This document shows positions 51,113 through 59,899 of a stretch of DNA of 64,000 nt, in pieces. Numbering within the stretch: the first letter of the stretch is position 1; each line of letters starts with the position of its first letter. A model generated the notes under the pieces. It was not told the origin of the DNA and searched no databases. It saw only the letters and a list, made by a program, of their open reading frames with translations. Origin of the DNA: Chryseobacterium aquaeductus (GTDB lineage: Bacteria > Bacteroidota > Bacteroidia > Flavobacteriales > Weeksellaceae); assembly GCF_905175375.1 (NCBI RefSeq), contig NZ_CAJIMS010000001.1, forward strand, positions 558,001 to 622,000. Reading direction: 5' to 3'. Both the position numbers and the translations under genes were made by a program.

Positions 51113-52231
51113 TTACTTCTTATTCCGAAGATTCATCAGAAATTTCGAATCTACCTCTTCAAATTTTACTTTTCCGATCTTTTTTTCGTCCCAAATTTTT
51201 TCCGGAATTTTCTTTTCATGATTTGATTTATCAAAATAAGTTTCGCCATATTTATACAAATAAATTTCAGAGCCTATCACTTTAAAAGTACTGTAAGAAT
51301 CTACGATTATATTGTAATCATAACAGGTTTGCTGCTCGATCGTGAAATAATTCCCTTTAGAAACAATGTTTGAAAAACCTTCAGAAACGCAATTTGACTG
51401 ACTGGGAAATATCAATTGACTGTTGGATTTTTCTGTCATCGAACTGCCGTTTCCAGATAAAACAACCTTCAAAATAAGATTAAAATGTTCTTTCTCAAAT
51501 TCATCTTTTCCATCTTCGTTCTGATACACTACAATTTTGTCTTTTTTACCATCAGAATTTAAATCTGAAACAAATTCGTCCAAAACTTTCCCATAAATGT
51601 TAGCCGACGTATTATGGTTTTTTAATGGTTCAATATTTTGCTTTTCATTAGCATCAGAAACGGGATAAGGTTCCTGCTTTGTAAAATTGCATCTTGTTTT
51701 GGTCGCTTTGTCCGTAACAAAAAATACTATTTCACTTTTATTTTCTGCTTCTAAAACCCAATCTCTGCATTGTAAATTTTCCAAAGCAAGAGTTTGATAG
51801 AAAGATAAATTTTCCTGATCAAATTTATAAACATTAAAATTTTCAAACTCTTCTGTGTAGCTTGGTAGAAATAAATATCCGTCTTTTCCGTTGAACAAAA
51901 TTTTGATGCGTTTTTCGGCATTCAAAAAGTCTGAATCATACGTATAATTGTAAATGACAGGTTGAAAATCTTTTACAGTCTTATTTTTATAATCTGCCTT
52001 GAGGTAAGCACGCTCATCAATCAGATTAATTCTAAAGAGAAAATCATTAAAAGACAGATCCAAAGAATTTTCAGTACCTTCTTTATAATCAGACTTTACA
52101 GTAAATTTAATCTCTTTATAATTCTGAATTTCAGACTTTAAGACAACTTCCGAAGAAGAATTTCCATCCTTACCTTTACAGGAAAAAACCATTAAGAATA
52201 TGGAGAATAAAACTAAAATTTTTGCTTTCAT
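51113..52231 (-). CDS. Lipoprotein, candidate immunity protein for the GH19-M23 effector
   Basis: 372 residues. The lipobox FLMVFSC makes it a lipoprotein, so it would sit in the periplasm, where peptidoglycan hydrolases act. One stretch (DLNSDGKKDKIVVYQNEDGKDE) looks like a calcium-binding DxDxDG-type loop. The rest is beta-rich with no recognised family. It starts 7 bp after the stop of the effector gene encoding a GH19-M23 protein. Position and location both suit an immunity role, which is inference. Confidence 0.55.
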   Translation of the reverse strand: MKAKILVLFSIFLMVFSCKGKDGNSSSEVVLKSEIQNYKEIKFTVKSDYKEGTENSLDLSFNDFLFRINLIDERAYLKADYKNKTVKDFQPVIYNYTYDSDFLNAEKRIKILFNGKDGYLFLPSYTEEFENFNVYKFDQENLSFYQTLALENLQCRDWVLEAENKSEIVFFVTDKATKTRCNFTKQEPYPVSDANEKQNIEPLKNHNTSANIYGKVLDEFVSDLNSDGKKDKIVVYQNEDGKDEFEKEHFNLILKVVLSGNGSSMTEKSNSQLIFPSQSNCVSEGFSNIVSKGNYFTIEQQTCYDYNIIVDSYSTFKVIGSEIYLYKYGETYFDKSNHEKKIPEKIWDEKKIGKVKFEEVDSKFLMNLRNKK

Positions 52232-52238
52232 ACGTTAA

Positions 52239-54644
52239 TCAATTACCATCAAAATTTATAACTCTTCCGCCTGCTGCGGTGAGTCTCTGTCTTTCTTTAT
52301 CAGCAGCAGTTTGCTCTGCAGGACCTTTAAAATGTACATAATAACCAGGATTACATCTGTAACTTAAACCACGACCAACAGCATAGATTGTGGTAAATAT
52401 TTCAAAATGCAAATGCGGTGCACAAGTTCCGCCACGCACTCCCGAAACACCTGTTTTTGCAATTTTATCACCCGCTTTTACATCAACTCCTTCCTCAATA
52501 AGAACTTCATTTAAATGTGCATAAAATAAAAATATATCCTGCTGTTTATCAAAAGAGGAACCTTGTATGATTTCGCCCCGATTCGCATGAAGACGCACGT
52601 ATTCTCTTCTATGGTTATAAAAAGATTCTTTGTCTGTGATTTTTATCGTCATCGTATTACCATAACCATTATGCCAACTGACTTTATGCACAACACCGTT
52701 TGTACAGGCATAAACGTCTTTATCTAGTTCAGCAAATAGATCTAATCCTTGATGTACACTGCCATTTCTTGTATTACCAAAAAGTCCCCAGTTTTCACCG
52801 ATAGTATCTATGCCGCCGCCGCCACTTTGCATATATAATGTTGAAATAGGATTATCTACAGGTTCATGCCAATCTGAAGGTGCATTTGTTGTTGTGGGTG
52901 CAGTATCGCCAGTGCATAATTCGAGCTGGAAGATATTAATCATGTTCTGTAGATTTTGCCATCTCGCATCCCGTGAAGGAGTTCTACTGTTGACAATATC
53001 TACCACATTATCCAAATCTGCTCTTGTAACTCCGGCATCTGCCTGAGTTTTGCATCCGTATTCTTTCCAGTAAGCCATACTTGCCACTGTTCCTTCTCTC
53101 AGGTTATTGATATTATTTGCATCGATATTAATTCCGAATGCGGGATAATCTGCAGTAATTCTGGTATTAATTCTGGTATATTTTTCTTTTCCGGTGATCT
53201 GAATAATTCCTCGTCCACGATAATTCCATCCGTCACCACTTTCAATGCTTCCATTTCCAAGATCGGCTCTGTTTGCATAAGCAATATTTGCAATCATTTC
53301 CTGGTTAGCACGTTGCGGCTGAAGGTTTGGTCTGCGATAGGTACGTCTCAACATATCAATATTTCTGTTATCAATTCTTCCATACTGAAAAGCCAAATCG
53401 TTTGGCGCTCCTCTCAGACGACCAGTTGTGCTGAATCTTGAAAAGTGAGCTGTAAGATTTTCTACGGGATAGTTTAAACTTTCGCCGTCACTGACATTTA
53501 CAGAAGCACCAATTTCCTGTAAAACCTGTGCAAAGAAGTGCGCTTTTTGGCGACATGTATCTAAACCAAACTGATCGTTTGCTTCGTTGAATGCATTCAT
53601 AATAGCTGATTTCTCTGCTAAAGTTGCACTTGTGAATACCGCATTGATTTCTGTAATTGATAAAACTTTACATCGAGGACAGGTAGTTTCAGTAGCTGTA
53701 TTATTGACTACACTCACGGTTCTTCCTGCGGCCGGTTGTTGAGTTGGAGGCTGTGTAGGAGTAATTGTTCCGGGAGATTCTGCCCAATCCCAAAGATCAA
53801 GATTATTCCACCAGTCGGTTACCGTATCTACGATGCCTTTTTCTTCTTTTTGAGACTGAGGTTTGTCAGCAGCCGGAGAATTGGGAGCTCTTGGCGGAAC
53901 ATTATTTGCAGGTCTTTGCGCAGGTTGCTGAGGTCTTGGCTGAGGTCTCGGTGCTGGTACGTGCGAAGGATTATTTACCTCCACATTATCCGTCGCGTGT
54001 TTTCTGTGCGAAAAATATTCTACTGTAACATAAAATTCCAGTTGCTGCGGATCTGTCTCGCCCTGCATGGCTTTCTGCATCAAAGCTCTTGTGAGCATAA
54101 ATTCTGCGACTCCAACTCCACTAGAATTTACGGTAGCTTCTTTAGTTTCAATTAAAAGATTACTGGCACTATGTCCTTCACCCGTTGCATCATCTTCCCA
54201 AAGAGAGAATTTCAGTTTTTGCCCTGTAAGATTTACACATTGTGCTCTTGCACGCATTTTTTCGGTATAACTAAAGACAGTTCCCGGAGAATCGTCAACG
54301 TATTGTAATTCAACTCTATTAATTCTTGGTATAGCAACAGGCTGTGGCGAAATCTCTATAGATGACGGCCCGCCTCCTTCCGCCTCGTATAAATATGCCT
54401 CCAGACGATAAGTATTGTTTTGGGCAACTTCTCCGAAAGTAAAAGCTCCCGAACCTGTTTTTCTTATATTCGTGGTTGTAAATCTTCCGTTTGAGCGTTT
54501 TTTAAACAACTCCCAGGTTACACCAGATGCATTTCTTTGTGCTTGTGGTGTGGCAGGATACCAATCTGTAACGCTGTATGTGGTGGCTTCCCCAATTTTT
54601 GGAGATGGATTTCCGGATATTTTTGAAACTCCTATTTTTGACAT
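52239..54644 (-). CDS. T6SS effector with GH19-type muramidase/chitinase and M23 peptidase domains
   Basis: 801 residues, no signal peptide. The N-terminal 225 residues (MSKIGVSKISGN and VTDWYPATPQAQRN) resemble a T6SS cargo/adaptor module. A Pro/Gln-rich linker covers about 225-300. A GH19-like domain covers about 330-575, with Glu377 (FFAQVLQEIGA) and the GRGIIQITGKEKY motif. An M23 endopeptidase covers about 610-760, with His631-x3-Asp635 and HLH at 744-746. It could cut both glycan strands and peptide cross-links. A PAAR-like protein precedes it and a lipoprotein follows. Confidence 0.82.
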   Translation of the reverse strand: MSKIGVSKISGNPSPKIGEATTYSVTDWYPATPQAQRNASGVTWELFKKRSNGRFTTTNIRKTGSGAFTFGEVAQNNTYRLEAYLYEAEGGGPSSIEISPQPVAIPRINRVELQYVDDSPGTVFSYTEKMRARAQCVNLTGQKLKFSLWEDDATGEGHSASNLLIETKEATVNSSGVGVAEFMLTRALMQKAMQGETDPQQLEFYVTVEYFSHRKHATDNVEVNNPSHVPAPRPQPRPQQPAQRPANNVPPRAPNSPAADKPQSQKEEKGIVDTVTDWWNNLDLWDWAESPGTITPTQPPTQQPAAGRTVSVVNNTATETTCPRCKVLSITEINAVFTSATLAEKSAIMNAFNEANDQFGLDTCRQKAHFFAQVLQEIGASVNVSDGESLNYPVENLTAHFSRFSTTGRLRGAPNDLAFQYGRIDNRNIDMLRRTYRRPNLQPQRANQEMIANIAYANRADLGNGSIESGDGWNYRGRGIIQITGKEKYTRINTRITADYPAFGINIDANNINNLREGTVASMAYWKEYGCKTQADAGVTRADLDNVVDIVNSRTPSRDARWQNLQNMINIFQLELCTGDTAPTTTNAPSDWHEPVDNPISTLYMQSGGGGIDTIGENWGLFGNTRNGSVHQGLDLFAELDKDVYACTNGVVHKVSWHNGYGNTMTIKITDKESFYNHRREYVRLHANRGEIIQGSSFDKQQDIFLFYAHLNEVLIEEGVDVKAGDKIAKTGVSGVRGGTCAPHLHFEIFTTIYAVGRGLSYRCNPGYYVHFKGPAEQTAADKERQRLTAAGGRVINFDGN

Positions 54645-54662
54645 CGCAGAATAATTTTAAAA

Positions 54663-55166
54663 TTAATAAGCGTCTAATTCACTTTCAAAAACAGTTTCTT
54701 TGAACTTATTTACATCCACTAAAGGATTTGCATGTCTGATCACTTTTTCATCAGCGTTTTTTACGTTTTGCTTGCTCATTTCACCACGTTGCCCATGATC
54801 TTTGATGGTAATTTTTCCCCCAACCGTACATTGCAGTTCAGAAACTTCCGTCAATGCTTTTTTACCCATTATCAGTACCTTTTCATAGGTTTTTTGCCAC
54901 TTTCCGGCAGGTGCGTAAAAGCAAGGAAGATTGCCACTGGAACTCGGTTTCAGTTTGCATTTGCCGAAACTTGGACCCGGCGGATCAAATTGCAAATCGT
55001 CTTCGGTAACTGCAAGAAAATCTGCACTACCTTCGGAATTATTCCAATAATGTTTTGTATGGGTTGTAACTTTATGCTGTGGGAACTGATCACCTTGATT
55101 ACACTGGCATTTCCCTTTCTGTACGACAAAGTGTTTGCCGTCATGAGATGATGATTGCTCTGACAT
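54663..55166 (-). CDS. PAAR-like (DUF4280) spike-tip protein
   Basis: 167 residues, Cys-rich in places: QKGKCQCNQGDQ, FGKCKLKP and ELQCTVGGKITIKDHG. The repeat of short turns and the C-terminal GKITIKDHGQ fit the DUF4280 family, which includes PAAR-like proteins that sharpen the VgrG spike and attach effectors. It lies directly upstream (18 bp) of the GH19-M23 effector gene and is probably its loading partner. The leader has TATCACAA (55170-55177, reverse strand). Confidence 0.8.
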   Translation of the reverse strand: MSEQSSSHDGKHFVVQKGKCQCNQGDQFPQHKVTTHTKHYWNNSEGSADFLAVTEDDLQFDPPGPSFGKCKLKPSSSGNLPCFYAPAGKWQKTYEKVLIMGKKALTEVSELQCTVGGKITIKDHGQRGEMSKQNVKNADEKVIRHANPLVDVNKFKETVFESELDAY

Positions 55167-55258
55167 ATTTTGTGATATTTGGTACTCAAAGATAATAAAA
55201 AGTAATGCAATACAGAAAAAACGGAAAGTATATTTTCCGTTTTCTTTGTTATAAGTTA

Positions 55259-57658
55259 TTAATGTTGAGTATATTCTGGTGCTTCAGCAGGCAATGTGGT
55301 CGGCATGAAATACTCATTTAGCCAATAAAATTCCTGTCCGTTTTGTTTTATCTTTACCGCCGGATTTTTTCTGTGAGTCAGCATTCTTTCTGCTAATTCT
55401 TTATAATGTTTAAAATAAGTTCTTGCCTGATCGTTGGTGATAATTTTAGATTTTTTCCAGCCTTTCAGTTTATATTTAGACATCAATTCAGATTCAGAAT
55501 TATCAAATCCTGTGCTTATTCCTACCGCGTAAGACATTGGCTGCTCGTACAATTCTCCTTTATCAATAAATTTTAGGGTAGGATTGTATTTTTTTAAAAG
55601 TTTAACGTATTCTTTTAATGCTCTCGCTTGTTTAAAATCAGTTCTTGCTGCTCCTGTTTTTTCGTAAACTTCGCTGTAGAAAGCTTTAAGCTGATCATAT
55701 TCTGTCTCAGAAATTAAAATACCTTTTTCCATTCCTGGTTTAAACTCAATCAATTCTCTAGGAATATAACCTTTCACTAAAAACGGATTTCCGTAATTGA
55801 TCAATTGTGCCGCAATGCCCGCAGGAACAGGATTTGTCAATCCCGGATACATATATTTATATTTAAAATCAACATCTGTTCTTCCTGCACCTACCGAAGA
55901 GTGGAAATATTCATGTAAAGATTTGTCAATCATTTCGTTATCCAAAGTCACCTGAGCGATCAGACTGTCAACCGATTTCTTTAAAAAACCTGGTGCAGTA
56001 ACATCTCCTTTTTTGGGGAAAATTACAAATCCCGGGGCCATACTTTGTTTAGGAAAATCAAGTGAATAGAAACCTGCATCGCCTTCAATCAAATTGAAAT
56101 TATTCTTCGTCAAAACATCACTCTGATTGATGATTTTTTGCTTTTTCAATTCAGCAACATTCTTGGCCGTATTGGTTACAATGTTTTCTGCCATTAAAAC
56201 AAAATCATTGTAGGTATCTGAGGATCTTGCACTTGTCTGAAACATGATCACTTTTGCCTGTGCCTGAGTCAGAGAATTAATGACACCATACATATTGCTG
56301 TCTCTGTTTGCAGATGTACCAATGGTGATGACGATATTGGTCTCATCCGGAAGTTCAGACAATAAATTTCCTGCTGCAATCAACCCTTCGTTTACCGGTT
56401 GATTTCCGCCAGTGCTTTGGCAGTTCATCTCATTGATTTTCTGATCAATAAACGTGGTAATTTTACTATAATCTTTATCAAGACCCGACGGTGCTACATT
56501 TTCTCCACAAGGATTATTTTTATAAAGAACGACACCGTATTTCACCGAATTAAAATAAGACGGTTTCTCAAATCTCAGCTGAAGATCTTGTAACAATGAC
56601 TTTACAATTGGTGTGTAAGGCGTGTTTGAGGAACTTACATCTAAAACAAAAACGATATTTGCTTTTTTGTTTTTTTCGGTAATCTCTCTGTAACGATCAA
56701 AATAGATCTCTGCACCCAAAACATTGTAAACATAATTTTTGCTGTAATCTAAAACGTTGGTAAAGTATTTTGTTTTAGCATCTCTTGCAATGGTATCATT
56801 TAAACCTAAATTTACAGGATAAATATTTTCAAGTGGCGTTCTTTTATCAACCTCGGTGAGTAAAATTGCCGTTCTTTTGTCTGCATCTGTGCCTCCAGGA
56901 GACCCTTCATGAATTCCCAATGAGGTTTCCCTGATGCCTGTAGGATTTTTCATTTTAACTGCAGAACGCTCTCCCCAAGCGGAAATTACATCTGAACTCA
57001 CCCATCCGTAAAGACCTGTGCTGATGCTATCCATATCAATGGAAGGTTTTTTCCCTACAAGGAATCTTTTGTTATTTTCTGCCTGTTTGTATACATAAAC
57101 CATTTGTCCGTTCGGTATTTTCACATTGGCAGCTTCTATCAGGCTCGGAGAGTTGAAAACCATGATAGAATCGTTCTTATAGTACCTTTCGGCACTTCTG
57201 ATCACTTCTGAGTTGCTCGGAACCACAGCGACCTTTACAGGATAACCCGTTTTCTCGCTTTTTAAAGAATTGCTCCAAAGAAGAAGATCCGATTCCGGAA
57301 TCCAGCCGTATGTTTTCACAGATTTTGACGAAACTTTTTTCATTAAAGCATCTGGAATAAATTCTGCTACTTTTACCATCCCGTCTCGGTTTTTAAGAAC
57401 CATTAAAGGCTCTAAAAACTTAACTTCTTTGTAAGATTTTTCATCATTTTTATCAAGATAGGCTGTATTTCGGGATCTGTCTGAAATGGCAATCCATGGA
57501 ACTGATTTTTTAGAAAAACCATCAATTACAGGAGCATTATCTATCTGACCATATTGTTTGGGCTCGGGTGTCTTTTTTGACGGCAATTTTACCTGACAGC
57601 TTGTGAGCAATACCGATAAACCTATATAATATGCCGCTAGAGGAAATTTATTTTTCAT
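55259..57658 (-). CDS. tssR: T6SS subtype iii component TssR, lipoprotein with von Willebrand A-like domain
   Basis: 799 residues, the usual size of TssR. A lipobox (SVLLTSCQV) gives membrane anchoring. A VWA-like domain begins at about residue 340, with the MIDAS pattern VFVLDVSSSNT and later ITIGTSANRDS. The N-terminal region (APVIDGFSKKSVPWIAISDRS) fits TssR. TssR is one of the Bacteroidetes-specific parts thought to replace the TssJLM envelope complex. It follows tssP by 54 bp. Confidence 0.85.
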   Translation of the reverse strand: MKNKFPLAAYYIGLSVLLTSCQVKLPSKKTPEPKQYGQIDNAPVIDGFSKKSVPWIAISDRSRNTAYLDKNDEKSYKEVKFLEPLMVLKNRDGMVKVAEFIPDALMKKVSSKSVKTYGWIPESDLLLWSNSLKSEKTGYPVKVAVVPSNSEVIRSAERYYKNDSIMVFNSPSLIEAANVKIPNGQMVYVYKQAENNKRFLVGKKPSIDMDSISTGLYGWVSSDVISAWGERSAVKMKNPTGIRETSLGIHEGSPGGTDADKRTAILLTEVDKRTPLENIYPVNLGLNDTIARDAKTKYFTNVLDYSKNYVYNVLGAEIYFDRYREITEKNKKANIVFVLDVSSSNTPYTPIVKSLLQDLQLRFEKPSYFNSVKYGVVLYKNNPCGENVAPSGLDKDYSKITTFIDQKINEMNCQSTGGNQPVNEGLIAAGNLLSELPDETNIVITIGTSANRDSNMYGVINSLTQAQAKVIMFQTSARSSDTYNDFVLMAENIVTNTAKNVAELKKQKIINQSDVLTKNNFNLIEGDAGFYSLDFPKQSMAPGFVIFPKKGDVTAPGFLKKSVDSLIAQVTLDNEMIDKSLHEYFHSSVGAGRTDVDFKYKYMYPGLTNPVPAGIAAQLINYGNPFLVKGYIPRELIEFKPGMEKGILISETEYDQLKAFYSEVYEKTGAARTDFKQARALKEYVKLLKKYNPTLKFIDKGELYEQPMSYAVGISTGFDNSESELMSKYKLKGWKKSKIITNDQARTYFKHYKELAERMLTHRKNPAVKIKQNGQEFYWLNEYFMPTTLPAEAPEYTQH

Positions 57659-57712
57659 CCTAATTTTCTTTATGATTGGTGTGATGTCCGAAAAAAAAAT
57701 ATCGGAACTATT

Positions 57713-58618
57713 TTATTTGCTTTGGTTGATGTCGACTTTAGTGACGCAGTTTTGTGCATCGTCGTAATTGAGTTTCACAGTCTGAATCACATTATTTTTA
57801 TCAAACTGAAGCCCTGCACAATACAGATAAAAATTATTGACTTTACTGTCGCTCACCTGAACGATTGAGTTTTCGTTGTTGCATAAGTATTTGTTTAACA
57901 AGTAATTGTAATGCATATTAAAACTATTTCCGTTGGCAATCTGTTGCAAATGATATTTAAAGTCATTATCTCGGTGTTCGTAGAAATCATCTACTGCCAC
58001 TTCTTCCTCCACTTCGTTGTATTCGGCTACGATTTTTATTCTGTGCAAAATAGGATCTTTGTCAATGTCGGTATACAATGTCACGATATAGTCTCCCGGT
58101 TTTTTGTATGAGTAGGTTGCAAGTTTGTCTTTAGAATCTATGCCGGAAGTTTCGCCAAACTTCCATGTGAAAAGTTTGCCGTCTGATAGTGCCCTGAAAT
58201 TCACATTTTCAAATTGCATCGCCTGAAGCGGAGCATCAATTGTAGTGGTCATCCTTAAGCTGTCCTTTACTTCTACACGTCTTGAAGAGACTACAATAGG
58301 ATAAGTTTTGGTGTATTTATCATCAATAATTAAGGTCACACTGTAATATCCGGGTTTATTGAAAAAATGAAATCCTTTGTTTTTTACTGAGCTGTTACCA
58401 TCTGCAAAATTCCATTTTCTTTGTTTTGCGAAAGGCGTCTTGTCTTCGAAAAAAAGTGTATCTCCTACGAGAATTGTTGACGGATATACAGCTCCTACAA
58501 TGTCATCTGATGAATGAATGACTTTTTTCTGAAGCCACAATGCAATGAGAGCAGCAAGCAGCAAAGTGGCGACTACACCGATGATGATGTTTTTCCTGTT
58601 CTTCTGAAAATAATTCAT
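57713..58618 (-). CDS. tssP: T6SS subtype iii component TssP, PKD-like
   Basis: 301 residues. One N-terminal transmembrane helix (NIIIGVVATLLLAALIALWL) is followed by a periplasmic part with PKD-type repeats: GDTLFFEDKTPFAKQRKWNFADGNSS, then KPGYYSVTLIIDD, and a second at LFTWKFGETSG, KPGDYIVTLYTD. PKD-containing, single-pass architecture matches TssP. It is part of the envelope complex and lies between tssO and tssR. Confidence 0.8.
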   Translation of the reverse strand: MNYFQKNRKNIIIGVVATLLLAALIALWLQKKVIHSSDDIVGAVYPSTILVGDTLFFEDKTPFAKQRKWNFADGNSSVKNKGFHFFNKPGYYSVTLIIDDKYTKTYPIVVSSRRVEVKDSLRMTTTIDAPLQAMQFENVNFRALSDGKLFTWKFGETSGIDSKDKLATYSYKKPGDYIVTLYTDIDKDPILHRIKIVAEYNEVEEEVAVDDFYEHRDNDFKYHLQQIANGNSFNMHYNYLLNKYLCNNENSIVQVSDSKVNNFYLYCAGLQFDKNNVIQTVKLNYDDAQNCVTKVDINQSK

Positions 58619-58651
58619 ATTTTATTTTTGTGTGGTGTGTGGTGTATTTTA

Positions 58652-59170
58652 TTATCTGGATCTTAGTGCATTATCTCTTTCAAATAATCTCTGCTCATTG
58701 TTTTTATATCCCATTTCGCAGTTTTTGACGATTACTTCAAGCCTTTTGACATCGTCTGAAATATTTTTTACCATTTTTTTATCTTCCATATACATTTCAT
58801 AAAAATCTGCAATGAGCGGATATCCTTCTATTCTTTCATCGGGAGTGCTGAATCTTTTTTTTGTAGCAGAAATAAAATCGGTGTTTTTTTCAATTTCATG
58901 GATCGTCATTGCCTCCGGATTTTCGGCATTAAGATGTGATATTTTCATAAAAGTACTGTCTACAACCTTCTGAATATTCCTTTGCTCTATATCAAATTTT
59001 GATTTCTGTTCCAATCTTTTGAGCGTAACTACATCTGATGTATTAAATGGTGACTCGAATCTGTTTAAAAATATGATTCCCAACAAAAGCATAGCTGCCA
59101 AAAGCATCAGAATAAGATATAAAAACTGAAATCGTTTTTCTTTTTTTGATAGTGTAATCTGTCCCTGCAT
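58652..59170 (-). CDS. tssO: T6SS subtype iii membrane protein TssO
   Basis: 172 residues. A single membrane helix near the N-terminus (FLYLILMLLAAMLLLGIIFL) follows a short basic cytoplasmic segment (LSKKEKRFQ). The remainder is helical with coiled-coil character (VKRLEVIVKNCEMGYKNNEQRLFERDNALRSR). The first lines fit TssO as I know it from Bacteroidetes T6SS loci. It lies between a second small membrane protein gene and tssP. Confidence 0.78.
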   Translation of the reverse strand: MQGQITLSKKEKRFQFLYLILMLLAAMLLLGIIFLNRFESPFNTSDVVTLKRLEQKSKFDIEQRNIQKVVDSTFMKISHLNAENPEAMTIHEIEKNTDFISATKKRFSTPDERIEGYPLIADFYEMYMEDKKMVKNISDDVKRLEVIVKNCEMGYKNNEQRLFERDNALRSR

Positions 59171-59190
59171 ACTGTAATATTTTAATATTT

Positions 59191-59721
59191 CTACCTTCTT
59201 CTACCTGTAAATTTTCTGGTGGGATCTATTTTGAGTTCTTTTACAACTCCTGCATTTTTGCCCTGACATCTCAATAGCTGACTTCTGTTGTATTCTTTTT
59301 GATTGGCTACACTGATGATTTTTGTTTTGAGATCCAGCATTGGCCCAATATGATTCAGCAGCACTGCATAGTGTTTGAGATTATCTGTGCTGTCTTCGCC
59401 CATGATGCTTCGGGCATCATACAATTCTTCTGTGATTTGCTTTCTCAGTGCAATGTCATTTTGCACTTTGTTGATGTCTAGAAGCGACATAAGATGAGAT
59501 ATACTATCAATTTTGATATTGAGAACCTGGCTTCGGCCGAGAAGTTCAGAGTATTTATAAGATTCTGCCTCCATACCCAATCGCTGGGTATGGTAGCTCT
59601 TAAAAAAGAAAAATACGGTACAAAAAGATATTATTGATAAAACTACGAACGACAGAATAAATTTCCAAATACCTATCCTGACGTCGGATTTATTCAATTT
59701 CTTATCTCTAGTTATAGACAT
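59191..59721 (-). CDS. Small T6SS-associated membrane protein, TssO-like
   Basis: 176 residues. A single membrane helix (FILSFVVLSIISFCTVFFFF) is followed by a helical domain with a basic C-terminus (DPTRKFTGRRR). Its size and layout are like TssO, and it may be a TssO paralogue. There is no lipobox, so it is not TssQ. It is the first gene of the tssO-tssP-tssR unit. Its leader contains CCAAATCACAA (AATCACAA at 59724-59731), an 11-mer identical to one before the divergent regulator. Confidence 0.6.
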   Translation of the reverse strand: MSITRDKKLNKSDVRIGIWKFILSFVVLSIISFCTVFFFFKSYHTQRLGMEAESYKYSELLGRSQVLNIKIDSISHLMSLLDINKVQNDIALRKQITEELYDARSIMGEDSTDNLKHYAVLLNHIGPMLDLKTKIISVANQKEYNRSQLLRCQGKNAGVVKELKIDPTRKFTGRRR

Positions 59722-59899
59722 AATTGTGATTTGGTTTGGAATGTGAAAATAGAAAAAAAATACTTATTCACAAAATTAAATATAAACTTTGCAACATATT
59801 TGCAATTATTTAACATTAAGTTTAATTTCACAATCCGAAAGTTTTTCATACTTTAGTCTTCATAATTTTATTTTAGCAATACCAAATCACAAAAATAAA

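Noticed and set aside
53736..54155. 139-residue frame on the plus strand
   Set aside because: It is antisense to the Pro-rich linker and N-terminal part of the effector, which explains its Arg-rich low-complexity look.
59191..59721. Assignment of this protein as TssQ
   Set aside because: TssQ is expected to be a lipoprotein. No lipobox is present, so I left it as TssO-like.
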